Shown here piece by piece: positions 8,234 to 16,496 of a DNA stretch of 64,000 bases; positions within the stretch are counted from its first letter, which is position 1, and every line of letters starts with the position of its first letter. The notes beneath the pieces were generated by a model, which was given only the letters and a program-made list of their open reading frames with translations, made no database searches and had not been told where the DNA came from. The position numbers and the translations under genes are program-made. Where the stretch lies: positions 1 through 64,000 of the forward strand of contig NZ_JANQBD010000021.1 in NCBI RefSeq assembly GCF_024722015.1, read 5' to 3'. The stretch comes from Paenibacillus radicis (ex Xue et al. 2023) (GTDB taxonomy: Bacteria > Bacillota > Bacilli > Paenibacillales > NBRC-103111).

Positions 8234-8642
8234 TTTATACCGTCGCGTCATTATGGATCATTATAAAACGCCCCGAAATCGCGGCACCTTTGAAGATGAA
8301 GCCGTTACTATCGATTTAAACAACCCAACCTGCGGCGATAAAATTCAGCTGCAAATGCAGGTTGAAGACGGTAAGGTAAAAGCTGCGAAGTTTGTGGGCG
8401 AGGGCTGCTCCATCAGTATGTCGTCTGCTTCCATGATGACGGATGCTGTTAAGGGTAAAACATTAGAAGAAGCACTCGAAATGGCTGAGAAATTCTCAGG
8501 CCTTATGAAGGGCGAAGCGGTTGAGTTCGAATATGAAGATATTGAAGCTCTTTCGGGTGTAAACAAGTTTCCGGCACGGATCAAATGTGCAACATTGGCT
8601 TGGAATGCATTGCGCAAAGGGATTGAACAAGCAAATAAATAA
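8220..8642 (+). CDS. sufU: Zinc-dependent sulfurtransferase SufU
   Basis: Accepts the persulfide from SufS in Gram-positive SUF systems. At 140 residues it has the expected length. Zinc ligands fit the family: Cys38 and Asp40 in NPTCGDK, Cys63 in GEGCSIS and Cys123 in RIKCATLAW. The insertion of residues typical of SufU rather than IscU is visible between the second and third cysteine (about 80-115). The ATG lies within the 3' end of sufS. It is separated by 74 bases from sufB. Confidence 0.95.
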   Translation: MQLDDLYRRVIMDHYKTPRNRGTFEDEAVTIDLNNPTCGDKIQLQMQVEDGKVKAAKFVGEGCSISMSSASMMTDAVKGKTLEEALEMAEKFSGLMKGEAVEFEYEDIEALSGVNKFPARIKCATLAWNALRKGIEQANK

Positions 8643-8716
8643 CCCATTTTAAATTGATAAGCTTATGCTTGCGATGTAAGTTTTTTTTCACAAAAAGTTT
8701 TAGGAGGTTGGAAACG

Positions 8717-10114
8717 ATGGCTAAGAAAATGCCTGAAATGGAAGCTTACCAATATGGATTTCGTGATGAGCATCAATCGATATTTCAAAGCGGTAAAGGT
8801 CTGAACCGTGAGATCATAGAAGAAATTTCAAGAATGAAAGACGAACCGGCATGGATGTTGGATTTCCGTCTGAAATCTTTTGAGCAATTCGAGAAAATGC
8901 CTATGCCGCGTTGGGGCGGTAATATGGATGACTTGGATTTCAACGAGATCCAGTACTATGTTAAACCATCCGAAAAGCAAGGGAAAACATGGGAAGAGGT
9001 TCCTACCGAGATCAAAGAAACATTTGACAAGCTTGGTATTCCTGAAGCGGAACAAAAGTTTTTGGCTGGTGTATCGGCTCAATATGAGTCTGAGGTTGTT
9101 TACCATAGCATGCAAAAAGAGCTTGAGGATCAAGGCGTTATCTTTACTGACACGGATACTGCTCTTAAGGAGTACCCTGAAATTTTTAGAGAACACTTTG
9201 GAACTATCATTCCTCCAAGCGACAACAAATTCGCTGCATTGAATAGTGCGGTTTGGTCCGGCGGCAGCTTTATCTACGTTCCAAAAGGTGTAAAGGTAGA
9301 TATTCCTTTGCAAGCTTACTTCCGGATTAACTCGGAGAATATGGGACAATTCGAGCGGACCTTGATTATTACGGATGAAGATAGCTTCGTCCATTATGTA
9401 GAGGGCTGCACAGCGCCGATCTACAGCACAAACTCGTTGCATAGCGCAGTCGTAGAAATTATTTGCAAAAAGAATTCACGTGCTCGTTATACTACGATTC
9501 AGAACTGGGCTCCTAACATTTATAACCTGGTTACTAAACGTGCTGTTGCTGAAGAAAATGCAACTATGGAATGGGTCGATGGTAACATCGGTTCCAAGCT
9601 GACCATGAAATACCCGGCAGTTGTATTGAAAGGCCGCGGCGCTAAAGGTATGGTATTATCCATCGCTGTTGCAGGCCGCGGACAGCATCAGGATGCAGGC
9701 GCTAAAATGACACATTTGGCTCCTGATACTACGTCCACTATCGTCTCGAAGTCGATCAGCAAGCATGGCGGTAAAGTAACATACCGCGGTTTGGCATCGT
9801 TTGGACGTAATTCCCAAGGATCCAAAGCTAATATCAAATGCGATACTTTGATCATGGATAAAGAGTCCACTTCAGATACAATTCCTTACAATGAAATTAT
9901 GAACGACAACATTACGCTGGAGCATGAAGCTACTGTATCCAAGGTGTCTGAGGATCAATTGTTCTACCTCATGAGCCGCGGTTTAACAGAAGCTGAAGCA
10001 ACACAAATGATCGTTATGGGCTTCATCGAGCCGTTCACGAAGGAACTGCCAATGGAATACGCAGTAGAAATGAACCGATTGATCAAGTTCGAAATGGAAG
10101 GCAGTATCGGCTAA
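8717..10114 (+). CDS. sufB: Fe-S cluster assembly protein SufB
   Basis: Core scaffold subunit of the SufBCD complex. The 465-residue protein contains the conserved stretches YESEVVYHSM, GGSFIYVPKGVKVDIPLQ and SDTIPYNEI, and ends with the MSRGLTEAEATQMIV segment shared with SufD. The ATG at 8717 is chosen because AGGAGG lies at 8702-8707; an upstream extension of 21 residues from 8654 would read through that site and has no homologous character. It is the last gene of the operon and is followed by a stem-loop at 10119-10148. Confidence 0.97.
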   Translation: MAKKMPEMEAYQYGFRDEHQSIFQSGKGLNREIIEEISRMKDEPAWMLDFRLKSFEQFEKMPMPRWGGNMDDLDFNEIQYYVKPSEKQGKTWEEVPTEIKETFDKLGIPEAEQKFLAGVSAQYESEVVYHSMQKELEDQGVIFTDTDTALKEYPEIFREHFGTIIPPSDNKFAALNSAVWSGGSFIYVPKGVKVDIPLQAYFRINSENMGQFERTLIITDEDSFVHYVEGCTAPIYSTNSLHSAVVEIICKKNSRARYTTIQNWAPNIYNLVTKRAVAEENATMEWVDGNIGSKLTMKYPAVVLKGRGAKGMVLSIAVAGRGQHQDAGAKMTHLAPDTTSTIVSKSISKHGGKVTYRGLASFGRNSQGSKANIKCDTLIMDKESTSDTIPYNEIMNDNITLEHEATVSKVSEDQLFYLMSRGLTEAEATQMIVMGFIEPFTKELPMEYAVEMNRLIKFEMEGSIG

Positions 10115-10118
10115 TACC

Positions 10119-10148
10119 CCGAAACCCTTGCTGTTACAAGGATTTCGG
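10119..10148 (+). terminator. Stem-loop after sufB, probable terminator
   Basis: CCGAAACCCTTG and CAAGGATTTCGG pair over 12 bases with one mismatch around a six-base loop and are followed by only three T. It starts four bases after the sufB stop. The weak T-run makes termination likely but not certain. Confidence 0.5.
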
Positions 10149-10172
10149 TTTACCGTACAATGGCTGAAATCG

Positions 10173-10261
10173 TTTGTGCCGATTTTGTGCCGAATCCAGA
10201 TTTATCTTTGAGTGTAGGAGGCGAACTTTTTAAGTTCGTCTTCTTCAATTTTTTCAGTGAT
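10173..10261 (-). pseudogene. Possible integrase tail with arm-type direct repeats
   Basis: The minus strand from 10261 to 10202 reads ITEKIEEDELKKFASYTQR and stop, which resembles the extreme C-terminus of phage-type tyrosine recombinases. Just after the stop are two direct copies of TTTGTGCCGA (10173-10182 and 10184-10193, plus-strand orientation); such GGCACAAA repeats are common beside integrase genes of Gram-positive phages. Upstream the frame is closed, so only a scar remains, if it is one. Nineteen codons are weak evidence. No other gene lies between sufB and the gene at 10399. Confidence 0.3.
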
Positions 10262-10398
10262 TGACTTTTAACAAATGGTTAGCAAACACTCTTAGGGACG
10301 CCTCCTGTCTGCCAAGGAAACAAGTCATTTTATTGGGTCACACTTGGGCAATAATCTACATATATATGACTATTGCTATTTGGAAGGAGTTGCGCCGA

Positions 10399-10626
10399 TT
10401 GCCTTCATTTATCGGGAGTTTTAAAATCAATAGCGTTGGTCCGAGTTCCAATGTAAATAATGGAGATACTGCTTTTATCATCTTATCCAGCAGTGCCAAG
10501 GTAAATGCGGGTTCGGCCTCATTTTCGCCGGGAGATACCTTCTTTAGCCCAACATTTCATACGAACGAAAGTACGGATACAAACGAACCGTCTCTTGTCA
10601 ATGGCGCTATTGGTAGAATTGTCTGA
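10399..10626 (+). CDS. GerPF-like spore germination protein
   Basis: A 75-residue protein whose pattern (PSFIGSFKINSV, then NNGDTAF, GSASFSPGD and a C-terminal NGAIGRIV) matches the small GerPA/GerPF proteins that affect permeability of the spore coat to germinants. In Bacillus these are encoded in the gerPA-F cluster; here the gene stands alone. The start is taken as TTG 10399, since GAAGGAG lies at 10383-10389 and the first residues then match the family; the longer frame from 10261 is not supported. Expression in the mother cell is expected from the family, but no promoter was identified. Confidence 0.75.
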   Translation: MPSFIGSFKINSVGPSSNVNNGDTAFIILSSSAKVNAGSASFSPGDTFFSPTFHTNESTDTNEPSLVNGAIGRIV

Positions 10627-10755
10627 TTTTGTACCCATTGACTTCGAAAAAGGTCCTGTTTGCGAAGGAATCGCATCAGGGCCTTTCTCGTTATTTCTTA
10701 CCCTATATCGACTTTGTCCGGTTTATACTTTGCATATAACAGCAAGTTAAACTTT

Positions 10756-10810
10756 AATAAATAAAGCAGAGCCCTCGATCCGAAGGAAAGAGGGCTCTGC
10801 TTTATTTATT
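10756..10810. terminator. Strong bidirectional terminator
   Basis: A perfect 21-bp inverted repeat (AAAGCAGAGCCCTC core) with a 13-base loop and A/T runs on both sides. It lies between the convergent gerPF-like gene and the lipoprotein gene, whose stop codon it overlaps. Confidence 0.9.
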
Positions 10811-11306
10811 TGATTACTTTATCCATTATTTCTTTATATTTTATAAATTGATCTTCTTTCATCGTTCCATTCATTTGGAGTAAGAACAATCCTTTTGCAT
10901 AGGTATGGGAAAATGCTATAGCAGAAGCTTTTCCAAGGTCATCGTAGTATTTCTTCATACCTTCTAAATCTGATTTATTATCAAATTGAAGCACACGGCC
11001 GCCGCTATCTTTACCTAAGGATGGAACAAAAATGCGCATGCCATTGCCTAATTTTGGAGCCGCACCATAATCCTTTGCCTCCATCTTAGCCGGTGTTTCT
11101 GCCTCAACTCCACCATTTTTAAATGCTTGGACAAGACTTTCTAAAGTAACATTTTTAGCAGGCTCTTCTTTTTTTACAGGTGCTGTGGCAGTGGTATTTG
11201 GACTAGGTGCTGAGTTTTGAACTGCCGGTTGTGCTGGTGATGAACCACAGCCTGTTGCTATAAGGCTAATTGCAGCAATAGCTGATACTAATAGAAAACT
11301 TTTCAA
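10806..11306 (-). CDS. Putative lipoprotein, unknown function
   Basis: A 166-residue protein with a lipoprotein signal peptide: a short basic start, a hydrophobic core and the box LIATGC, so Cys20 would be lipidated and the protein held on the outer face of the membrane. A Pro/Ala/Thr/Gln-rich linker (about 22-50) leads to a folded domain of about 110 residues beginning NVTLESLVQAFKNGG, which I do not recognise. An AAAGGGG site precedes ATG 11306 on the minus strand. It is monocistronic, sharing a terminator with the gerPF-like gene. Confidence 0.75.
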   Translation of the reverse strand: MKSFLLVSAIAAISLIATGCGSSPAQPAVQNSAPSPNTTATAPVKKEEPAKNVTLESLVQAFKNGGVEAETPAKMEAKDYGAAPKLGNGMRIFVPSLGKDSGGRVLQFDNKSDLEGMKKYYDDLGKASAIAFSHTYAKGLFLLQMNGTMKEDQFIKYKEIMDKVIK

Positions 11307-11525
11307 TTTAATGTCCCCTTTTGTATAATTTTGTCAGTATCAACTATATCAAAGAATGGCGAAATGTACCATGTAATTATTCCAAAAAATTCCTCAGGTG
11401 TAAGTAGTAAGTAATTTGAACTGTCTGTCTTTTATATTTTTCCAATGTTTCTAATGTATAGGGATAACCTTGTTATCTCATCCTAATATCCAAAGATACT
11501 ATTTATTTGAGGGAGTGGGAGCTAC

Positions 11526-12665
11526 ATGATGAGACGTTCTGTTGGACGGAGTATGATTGTTTTCTTATCCTTGGCTGTATTTATGGCAAGCGGTGGTTGT
11601 AGCAGTAACTCAACGCAGAAGCAATCTCAGCCGCCTTCCAATACGGGTACAAGCAGCGGAAGTTCAGCCCAAAGTACTGGAGATACGAATGGTATTTCAA
11701 TACTTAATACAAACCAAGGAGCATCAACTGCGAAAGAAGGAGTAATAAACATCGTCAGCTTCGATGGAAAATTTTATGTTTCGGGAAACGATCTGGCTCG
11801 TGTGTTGAACTTTAAGACGAGATGGGAAGCAGCGAATAACACTTATCAAATGGGAGATTATGACGCCACTTATGAATGGAAGGTAGGGGGTCTAGAGGTT
11901 CTGAAAGGAGATGAACCCGTCAAGCTTACGGATCCGCCAATTTCAAGAAATTCATTAGTGTATATTCCTGTTTCTGCTGTAGGACTTCTTCAGGATGATA
12001 TGAATTATAGCGTTACTGAGAAGGAGCTTGTTATTTTCCCCTCTGCTGATATGGTGACAGATCCGATTGATGGTCCGGATGCGCCTAATATGGGAAGTGA
12101 CCTGGATTTCGCAGATGATCCCAATGATCCGTTTAAGGGCACAGAGACATGGAAGGATTTGGGGGAAGTTTTAACAGGAGAGTATTCAAGCAACGAAAGC
12201 TTGATGGCGGCGAGCAGAATTGATATTAAGCCTGGGGAAAATGCAATACCTGTGGCACTTAAGAATATCGATATGAACGCATTGATCCAGAAAGGGAAAG
12301 CATATCTTGGAGTCAAATATTTATTCGGGGCAGCTCCTTACCCTACTTCAAGTAAATTTGATTGTTCAACATATTCCCAATATTTATATAAACGCCAAGG
12401 CGTTATGCTGAAAAGGACGGCTCGCGCACAATCAACTCAAGGAATAGCGGTTAGCAGATCAAGCTTGAGAAAAGGGGATTTAATGTTTTTCTATGTGCCG
12501 GGCCGTTTCCGTACCAATAAGACAGTAGGGCATGTAGGAATTTATATGGGGAATTCCCAAATGATTCACGCATCCCCCGAGCCCAAGGATGGGGTTCAAA
12601 TTTCTGATATCAATAAAGCATACTGGAAAAAAACATTTTTAAGAGCAAAAAGGATGGCTGATTAG
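11526..12665 (+). CDS. NlpC/P60 lipoprotein with stalk-like domain, cell-wall hydrolase
   Basis: A secreted lipoprotein of 379 residues. The signal peptide ends at a box with SGGC (Cys25), then a Ser/Gln-rich linker, then a domain at about 75-170 resembling the copper amine oxidase N-terminal (stalk) fold (INIVSFDGKFYVSGNDLARVL). The C-terminal ~115 residues are an NlpC/P60 peptidase: FDCSTYSQYLY holds the catalytic Cys near 280 and VGHVGIYMG the His near 335, with MIHASP after it. Such enzymes cleave peptide bonds in peptidoglycan stems (typically D-Glu/DAP). Transcribed alone towards a shared terminator at 12748-12794. Confidence 0.88.
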   Translation: MMRRSVGRSMIVFLSLAVFMASGGCSSNSTQKQSQPPSNTGTSSGSSAQSTGDTNGISILNTNQGASTAKEGVINIVSFDGKFYVSGNDLARVLNFKTRWEAANNTYQMGDYDATYEWKVGGLEVLKGDEPVKLTDPPISRNSLVYIPVSAVGLLQDDMNYSVTEKELVIFPSADMVTDPIDGPDAPNMGSDLDFADDPNDPFKGTETWKDLGEVLTGEYSSNESLMAASRIDIKPGENAIPVALKNIDMNALIQKGKAYLGVKYLFGAAPYPTSSKFDCSTYSQYLYKRQGVMLKRTARAQSTQGIAVSRSSLRKGDLMFFYVPGRFRTNKTVGHVGIYMGNSQMIHASPEPKDGVQISDINKAYWKKTFLRAKRMAD

Positions 12666-12747
12666 CTGAGTAAGTACATGTTCCGTGATTTAGTGATCGA
12701 TAAAATCCTTTGTGAAGAAAGCCTAATAAGCTACGAATGGTTCAATG

Positions 12748-12794
12748 AACAAGCCTGTGATCCCTATAATAATACTAGGGGCTACAGGCTTGTT
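12748..12794. terminator. Bidirectional terminator between convergent genes
   Basis: AACAAGCCTGT and ACAGGCTTGTT pair, extended by an inner CCCTA/TAGGG helix. It lies between the NlpC/P60 gene and the convergent HD-GYP gene. T-runs are poor, so termination strength is uncertain. Confidence 0.6.
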
Positions 12795-12820
12795 GAGCTA
12801 TAACAGGATGAAATTATGAT

Positions 12821-13888
12821 TTAAACATAAATCTCTTGTATTTCCAGTTCAGGCTGCTCGGTCAGATTGATAAAGCGATCATCAACTTGAACCAGCGGTT
12901 TAAAGAAATCCGAAGGATGTGTCATAATGACCTGGCCGATTTCACCGGACGAGAGCAGAACCCGTTTACCGATAAAATTAGGAATCATATTTCGGATGAA
13001 AACTTGCGCGACCTGCGGATCCAACTGTCCGAAGCTAAGCCGGTGCAATTCTATAAGCACTTGAAGGAGGCTTTGCTTTTTCTGATACACTCTGCTCGAT
13101 ACCATAGCGCTGTAAATATCGGCTACTGCAACTATTTTTGCATACGGATGTATGTCATCACCTTTTAGATTGGAAGGATAGCCAGAACCGTCCAACCGCT
13201 CATGATGCTGCAGTGCGGCTAATGCAATAGCTTCTTCCATTTTCGAAGTTTTGATTAGATTATAACCGTATTTCGCATGCTTTTTAACTTCCTCAAATTC
13301 TTCATGGGTCAAACGACCCGGTTTGTTAAGAATATCAAGGCTTATATTACTTTTTCCGATATCATGCACATAACCCGCTTTTCCTACAATAAGAGCTTCT
13401 TGCTCTGAATAACCCATCCACTTGGCGATATAATAGGAAAGCATGCCAACCTGAACACAGTGCTGATAAGTGTAATCATCCTTCGAATTCATGGTTAATA
13501 GCAGAGAGACAACATCATTTTCTTGTTTGAAGTGATCTGTCAGTGGAGTGAAAGCGCTATCAATAAGAGCCTCTTTAATTTGTCCGTGTTGTTCAACTTC
13601 ATAAAATAACAGCTTTACTGTATCTACTGCATTCTCGAAGGTTGCAATCGGGTCTATTCTTAGCTCATCTATCGAAGTGGTAATAACATTTGATTGCTCC
13701 GGTAATCCTCCATCAAAACGCAGCATTATATCTACATAATCAATGTTATGTCGGTGCAGTTTATCAATATCTTCACCATTCAATACAGTATGAGCCGAGA
13801 CGACAAGCAATCCGTTCCAATTAAACACATCAGATCCGGTACGGTCACCTACATGTAAATCTGTGACAGAAACTTTCAAGCTACTCAC
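12821..13888 (-). CDS. HD-GYP domain protein, probable cyclic-di-GMP phosphodiesterase
   Basis: A soluble 355-residue protein. The N-terminal ~110 residues form an unassigned domain beginning VSVTDLHVGDRTGSDVF; residues about 130-290 are an HD-GYP domain, with His143, the metal-binding pair HDIGK (175-179) and the diagnostic HHERLDGSGYP (228-238). HD-GYP proteins usually hydrolyse cyclic di-GMP; activity here is inferred. A second protein of the same layout is encoded at 19224-20333. A short C-terminal domain (GKRVLLSSGEIGQVI) is shared by both. It is transcribed alone, 133 bases downstream of moeB on the same strand. Confidence 0.88.
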   Translation of the reverse strand: MSSLKVSVTDLHVGDRTGSDVFNWNGLLVVSAHTVLNGEDIDKLHRHNIDYVDIMLRFDGGLPEQSNVITTSIDELRIDPIATFENAVDTVKLLFYEVEQHGQIKEALIDSAFTPLTDHFKQENDVVSLLLTMNSKDDYTYQHCVQVGMLSYYIAKWMGYSEQEALIVGKAGYVHDIGKSNISLDILNKPGRLTHEEFEEVKKHAKYGYNLIKTSKMEEAIALAALQHHERLDGSGYPSNLKGDDIHPYAKIVAVADIYSAMVSSRVYQKKQSLLQVLIELHRLSFGQLDPQVAQVFIRNMIPNFIGKRVLLSSGEIGQVIMTHPSDFFKPLVQVDDRFINLTEQPELEIQEIYV

Positions 13889-14021
13889 CTCGGGCTTTGT
13901 ATAGGTCTAATGTATGTTATCCATATTGCTATTTATCGTACCAAGAATGTCGAATATTGGCAACATGAAAATAATTTAGATATAAAATTAAACACCGAGG
14001 TGAAAGCTAATGATTACAGTA

Positions 14022-15101
14022 TTACATACCGATATAGCGGCTATATATGCTTTTGGCAGTGATAGGGTCATCAGTGCCCTGAACCAATAGACGGCCATCG
14101 GGAAATAACACAAGAGTGATAGTATCATTTAGGTGCAATTTCAATAGAAACGGATTTGCTTCAACACGTCCCAAAGGCTCCCATTTTACAGCCCATTCCT
14201 GCAAATTGAATACGGCTTTTAGAATAGGTTGGATTTGGACTGAATTACGGCCGCACAGAGTTTGAATCGTCTCTTCTGCAATCTCCTGATCGAGGTAATC
14301 GTATTGGTGAAGCGAGCAAGCGGGACAATCCGCTTTCCTAGCTTTGCTGACGTCTACTGCAGAGTGTTGATTGTACCAAAGGTCCCAATGTACCATCTTG
14401 CGGTTTAGCTGCTCTTGAGCACCTACAAGCAGTTTAAACGCCTCAGTGGATTGATGAGAAGCAACCGTATGGATAATTGGTCCGATTACACCGGCCGTAT
14501 CACAGGTTTCGGTTGTTCCTTGCGCAGGTGCCTGACCGAATAAACAGCGCAGACAGGGGGTTACGCCAGGAATGATCGTCAAGGATACTCCACGGGAGCT
14601 CACGGCACCGCCATATATCCATGGTATGCCACGCTTGATGCTTACATCATTAATCAGGAAGCGCACACTGAAATTATCTGTGCCATCCAGGATAAGGTCA
14701 ACATCAGAGAGAAGTTCCTCCGCATTTGTAGCATTTAAGTCACTCACAACGGGCTCAAGATGTACAAGCGAATTAGCTTGCTGCAGGCGAATTGCAGCAG
14801 CCAATGCTTTTGGTTTCGATGCGGCGGCATCGGCTTCATCGTAAAGCATTTGACGCTGAAGATTGCTGGTTTCGACAAAATCGCGGTCTATTAGACGGAT
14901 ATATCCGACCCCAGCACGAACGAGATGATTAGCCAGCACAGTGCCAAGTGCACCCATGCCAACAATCACGACACGGGACTTCATTAGCTTGGCCTGTCCT
15001 TGCTCGCCTATGGGGGCGAATAGCAGCTGCCGCGAGTAACGATTGGTTGAGGTGGCATTGGAAGTTGCGTTCACCTCATGATTTGGTTCGGATGGATTCA
15101 T
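14022..15101 (-). CDS. moeB: MoeB/ThiF-type sulfur-carrier adenylyltransferase
   Basis: Adenylates the C-terminal glycine of a ubiquitin-like sulfur carrier, here most likely the MoaD domain encoded just upstream. The 359-residue protein begins with RYSRQL (about 22-27), has the nucleotide-binding GMGALGT, the RQMLY segment, and four cysteines in two CxxC pairs (CLRC and CPAC) that bind zinc. As in Bacillus MoeB and ThiF, a ~90-residue C-terminal extension follows, ending with a FPDGRLLVQGTDDP segment. The neighbouring moaD-moaE fusion, 54 bases upstream and co-directional, argues for MoeB rather than ThiF. Confidence 0.88.
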   Translation of the reverse strand: MNPSEPNHEVNATSNATSTNRYSRQLLFAPIGEQGQAKLMKSRVVIVGMGALGTVLANHLVRAGVGYIRLIDRDFVETSNLQRQMLYDEADAAASKPKALAAAIRLQQANSLVHLEPVVSDLNATNAEELLSDVDLILDGTDNFSVRFLINDVSIKRGIPWIYGGAVSSRGVSLTIIPGVTPCLRCLFGQAPAQGTTETCDTAGVIGPIIHTVASHQSTEAFKLLVGAQEQLNRKMVHWDLWYNQHSAVDVSKARKADCPACSLHQYDYLDQEIAEETIQTLCGRNSVQIQPILKAVFNLQEWAVKWEPLGRVEANPFLLKLHLNDTITLVLFPDGRLLVQGTDDPITAKSIYSRYIGM

Positions 15102-15155
15102 GATGCGATTGTTCCCCTTTATTGTAGTTTCATTCCTATTTTTTAAGTAGAGCGA

Positions 15156-15845
15156 TTATATTAGAGGATTCCACGGCCCTTGTTGATGCCCTTTCCATTC
15201 GGAACCGTCCTCCCAAATTTCTTTTTTCCAAATGGGTACAATTTGCTTTAAACGCTCAATCGCATGCCGGCTTGCTTCATAGGCTGCATCTCTATGCGGC
15301 GCGGAGACGGCTATTACAACACTGATTTCACCAATATCGACTCGTCCTAACCGATGAGTGATGGCACAGAGAGCCCCCTCCCAACGCTGCTGGATTTCTA
15401 GAATGATTTGATTCATTGTTTTGATAGCCATAGGCTCATAGGCCTCGTAATCCAATTGAATGGTACGCTTGCCATGAGTCCACTCGCGGGTAGTCCCGAT
15501 AAAGGAAAGAGCGGCACCATGATTGGGATGCAGTACTTTATTGCTGACCGATTGTACAGAGATGGCCTCACGAGTCATTTCTGCAAGCTGGGGCTGGCCA
15601 CCGGAAACAGGCGGAATTATAGCAATTTCATCCGTGGATTGAATGAGGTGATCATCGTCTGCATAGCTCTGGTTGATAGCTACGAAAGAATGCCTGAGTG
15701 TCTCAGCTGCTTGCGGATAGCGGGCAATAAGCTGCTCTTTTAAAAGTAAGGATGTCAAAGGCGCCATTTGCTCCCATTCAAGCTCAAGCAGAGGCCCGCC
15801 CATTCGTTCGGCCAATCCGGCAAAAACATAAATGTGCAGCTTCAT
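15156..15845 (-). CDS. Fused molybdopterin synthase MoaD-MoaE
   Basis: Converts precursor Z (cPMP) to molybdopterin. Residues 1-83 are a MoaD-like ubiquitin fold ending in PPVSGG (78-83), and residues ~90-229 are MoaE, with the FIGTTREWTHGK segment, the HRLG motif and the C-terminal KKEIWEDGSEWKG containing the catalytic lysines. In ordinary MoaD the double glycine is the free C-terminus that accepts sulfur; here it is internal, as in the mycobacterial MoaX fusion, which is cleaved after synthesis. So proteolysis after Gly83 is expected. Probably the first gene of an operon with moeB. Confidence 0.9.
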   Translation of the reverse strand: MKLHIYVFAGLAERMGGPLLELEWEQMAPLTSLLLKEQLIARYPQAAETLRHSFVAINQSYADDDHLIQSTDEIAIIPPVSGGQPQLAEMTREAISVQSVSNKVLHPNHGAALSFIGTTREWTHGKRTIQLDYEAYEPMAIKTMNQIILEIQQRWEGALCAITHRLGRVDIGEISVVIAVSAPHRDAAYEASRHAIERLKQIVPIWKKEIWEDGSEWKGHQQGPWNPLI

Positions 15846-16003
15846 ATGTGTTCACTCCAATAGTTCTATATTAACTTTGCTTTTTCAACAAGCTCTGTAT
15901 AATTCTGATGTATAGCATACCATATTTTGACGGGTTAATGGTATAATAGAGGGATACTTGAAATGGTAAGAGGCGAGTAGTTTGGGATGATGGAGGCATA
16001 GGT

Positions 16004-16459
16004 ATGAAAGTCAGTGTATATGATGAATTGTGCGGAAATGCTGAGTTTACTGTAGATGAATTGAAGGCCTTGGCGCCTCTGCATCTATCTTTGGAGGATC
16101 GTGTGCAAGGTATTGCAGGCAGGGCATTCGATCTGCCGACCTGGTACGGCGCGTGGCAGCGGCAGCAAGGTGCAGACTCAGACCGGACACCAACCCATAT
16201 GGAAGTTGAAGCTGTTGATGAGTTCCAAGCGAAGATTCCCTGGGAGCAGCTGAGTCAAGCCGCTTTTTTATATGAACAGAATGGGGAGCCGCTGAAGAAA
16301 GGTTTTCCGATTCGCCTGTACGTTCCCGACGGGAGCAGCGAGTGCTTGAATGTTAAAAGTGTGGTGAAGATAAGATTCACCTATCAAGTATCATCTGCTG
16401 AGGCTACTTATGGTTTTAAGAACCAGGTTTCAATAGAAGAACTTAAATTCAAAAAATAA
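16004..16459 (+). CDS. Small protein resembling part of a molybdopterin oxidoreductase domain
   Basis: A soluble 151-residue protein with no signal peptide. The middle-to-end portion (GEPLKKGFPIRLYVPDG, then NVKSVVKIRF near 115-128) resembles the end of the sulfite-oxidase-type molybdopterin domain, where a similar GxP(V/I)RL..P...G.K.VK segment occurs. It is far too short for a complete enzyme, which is about 180-350 residues, and the usual cofactor-binding Cys and Arg positions are not evident. It lies divergent from the moaDE-moeB operon, which fits a molybdopterin link, and 37 bases upstream of the nucleotidase gene on the same strand. The function is unknown. Confidence 0.5.
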   Translation: MKVSVYDELCGNAEFTVDELKALAPLHLSLEDRVQGIAGRAFDLPTWYGAWQRQQGADSDRTPTHMEVEAVDEFQAKIPWEQLSQAAFLYEQNGEPLKKGFPIRLYVPDGSSECLNVKSVVKIRFTYQVSSAEATYGFKNQVSIEELKFKK

Positions 16460-16496
16460 GACAGTTACTAAACACATAAAAAGGAGGGTGGCGGAA

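Noticed and set aside
13980..14091. Short plus-strand frame with GAGGTGA before ATG 14010
   Set aside because: Only 26 codons and mostly antisense to the 3' end of moeB; more likely chance.
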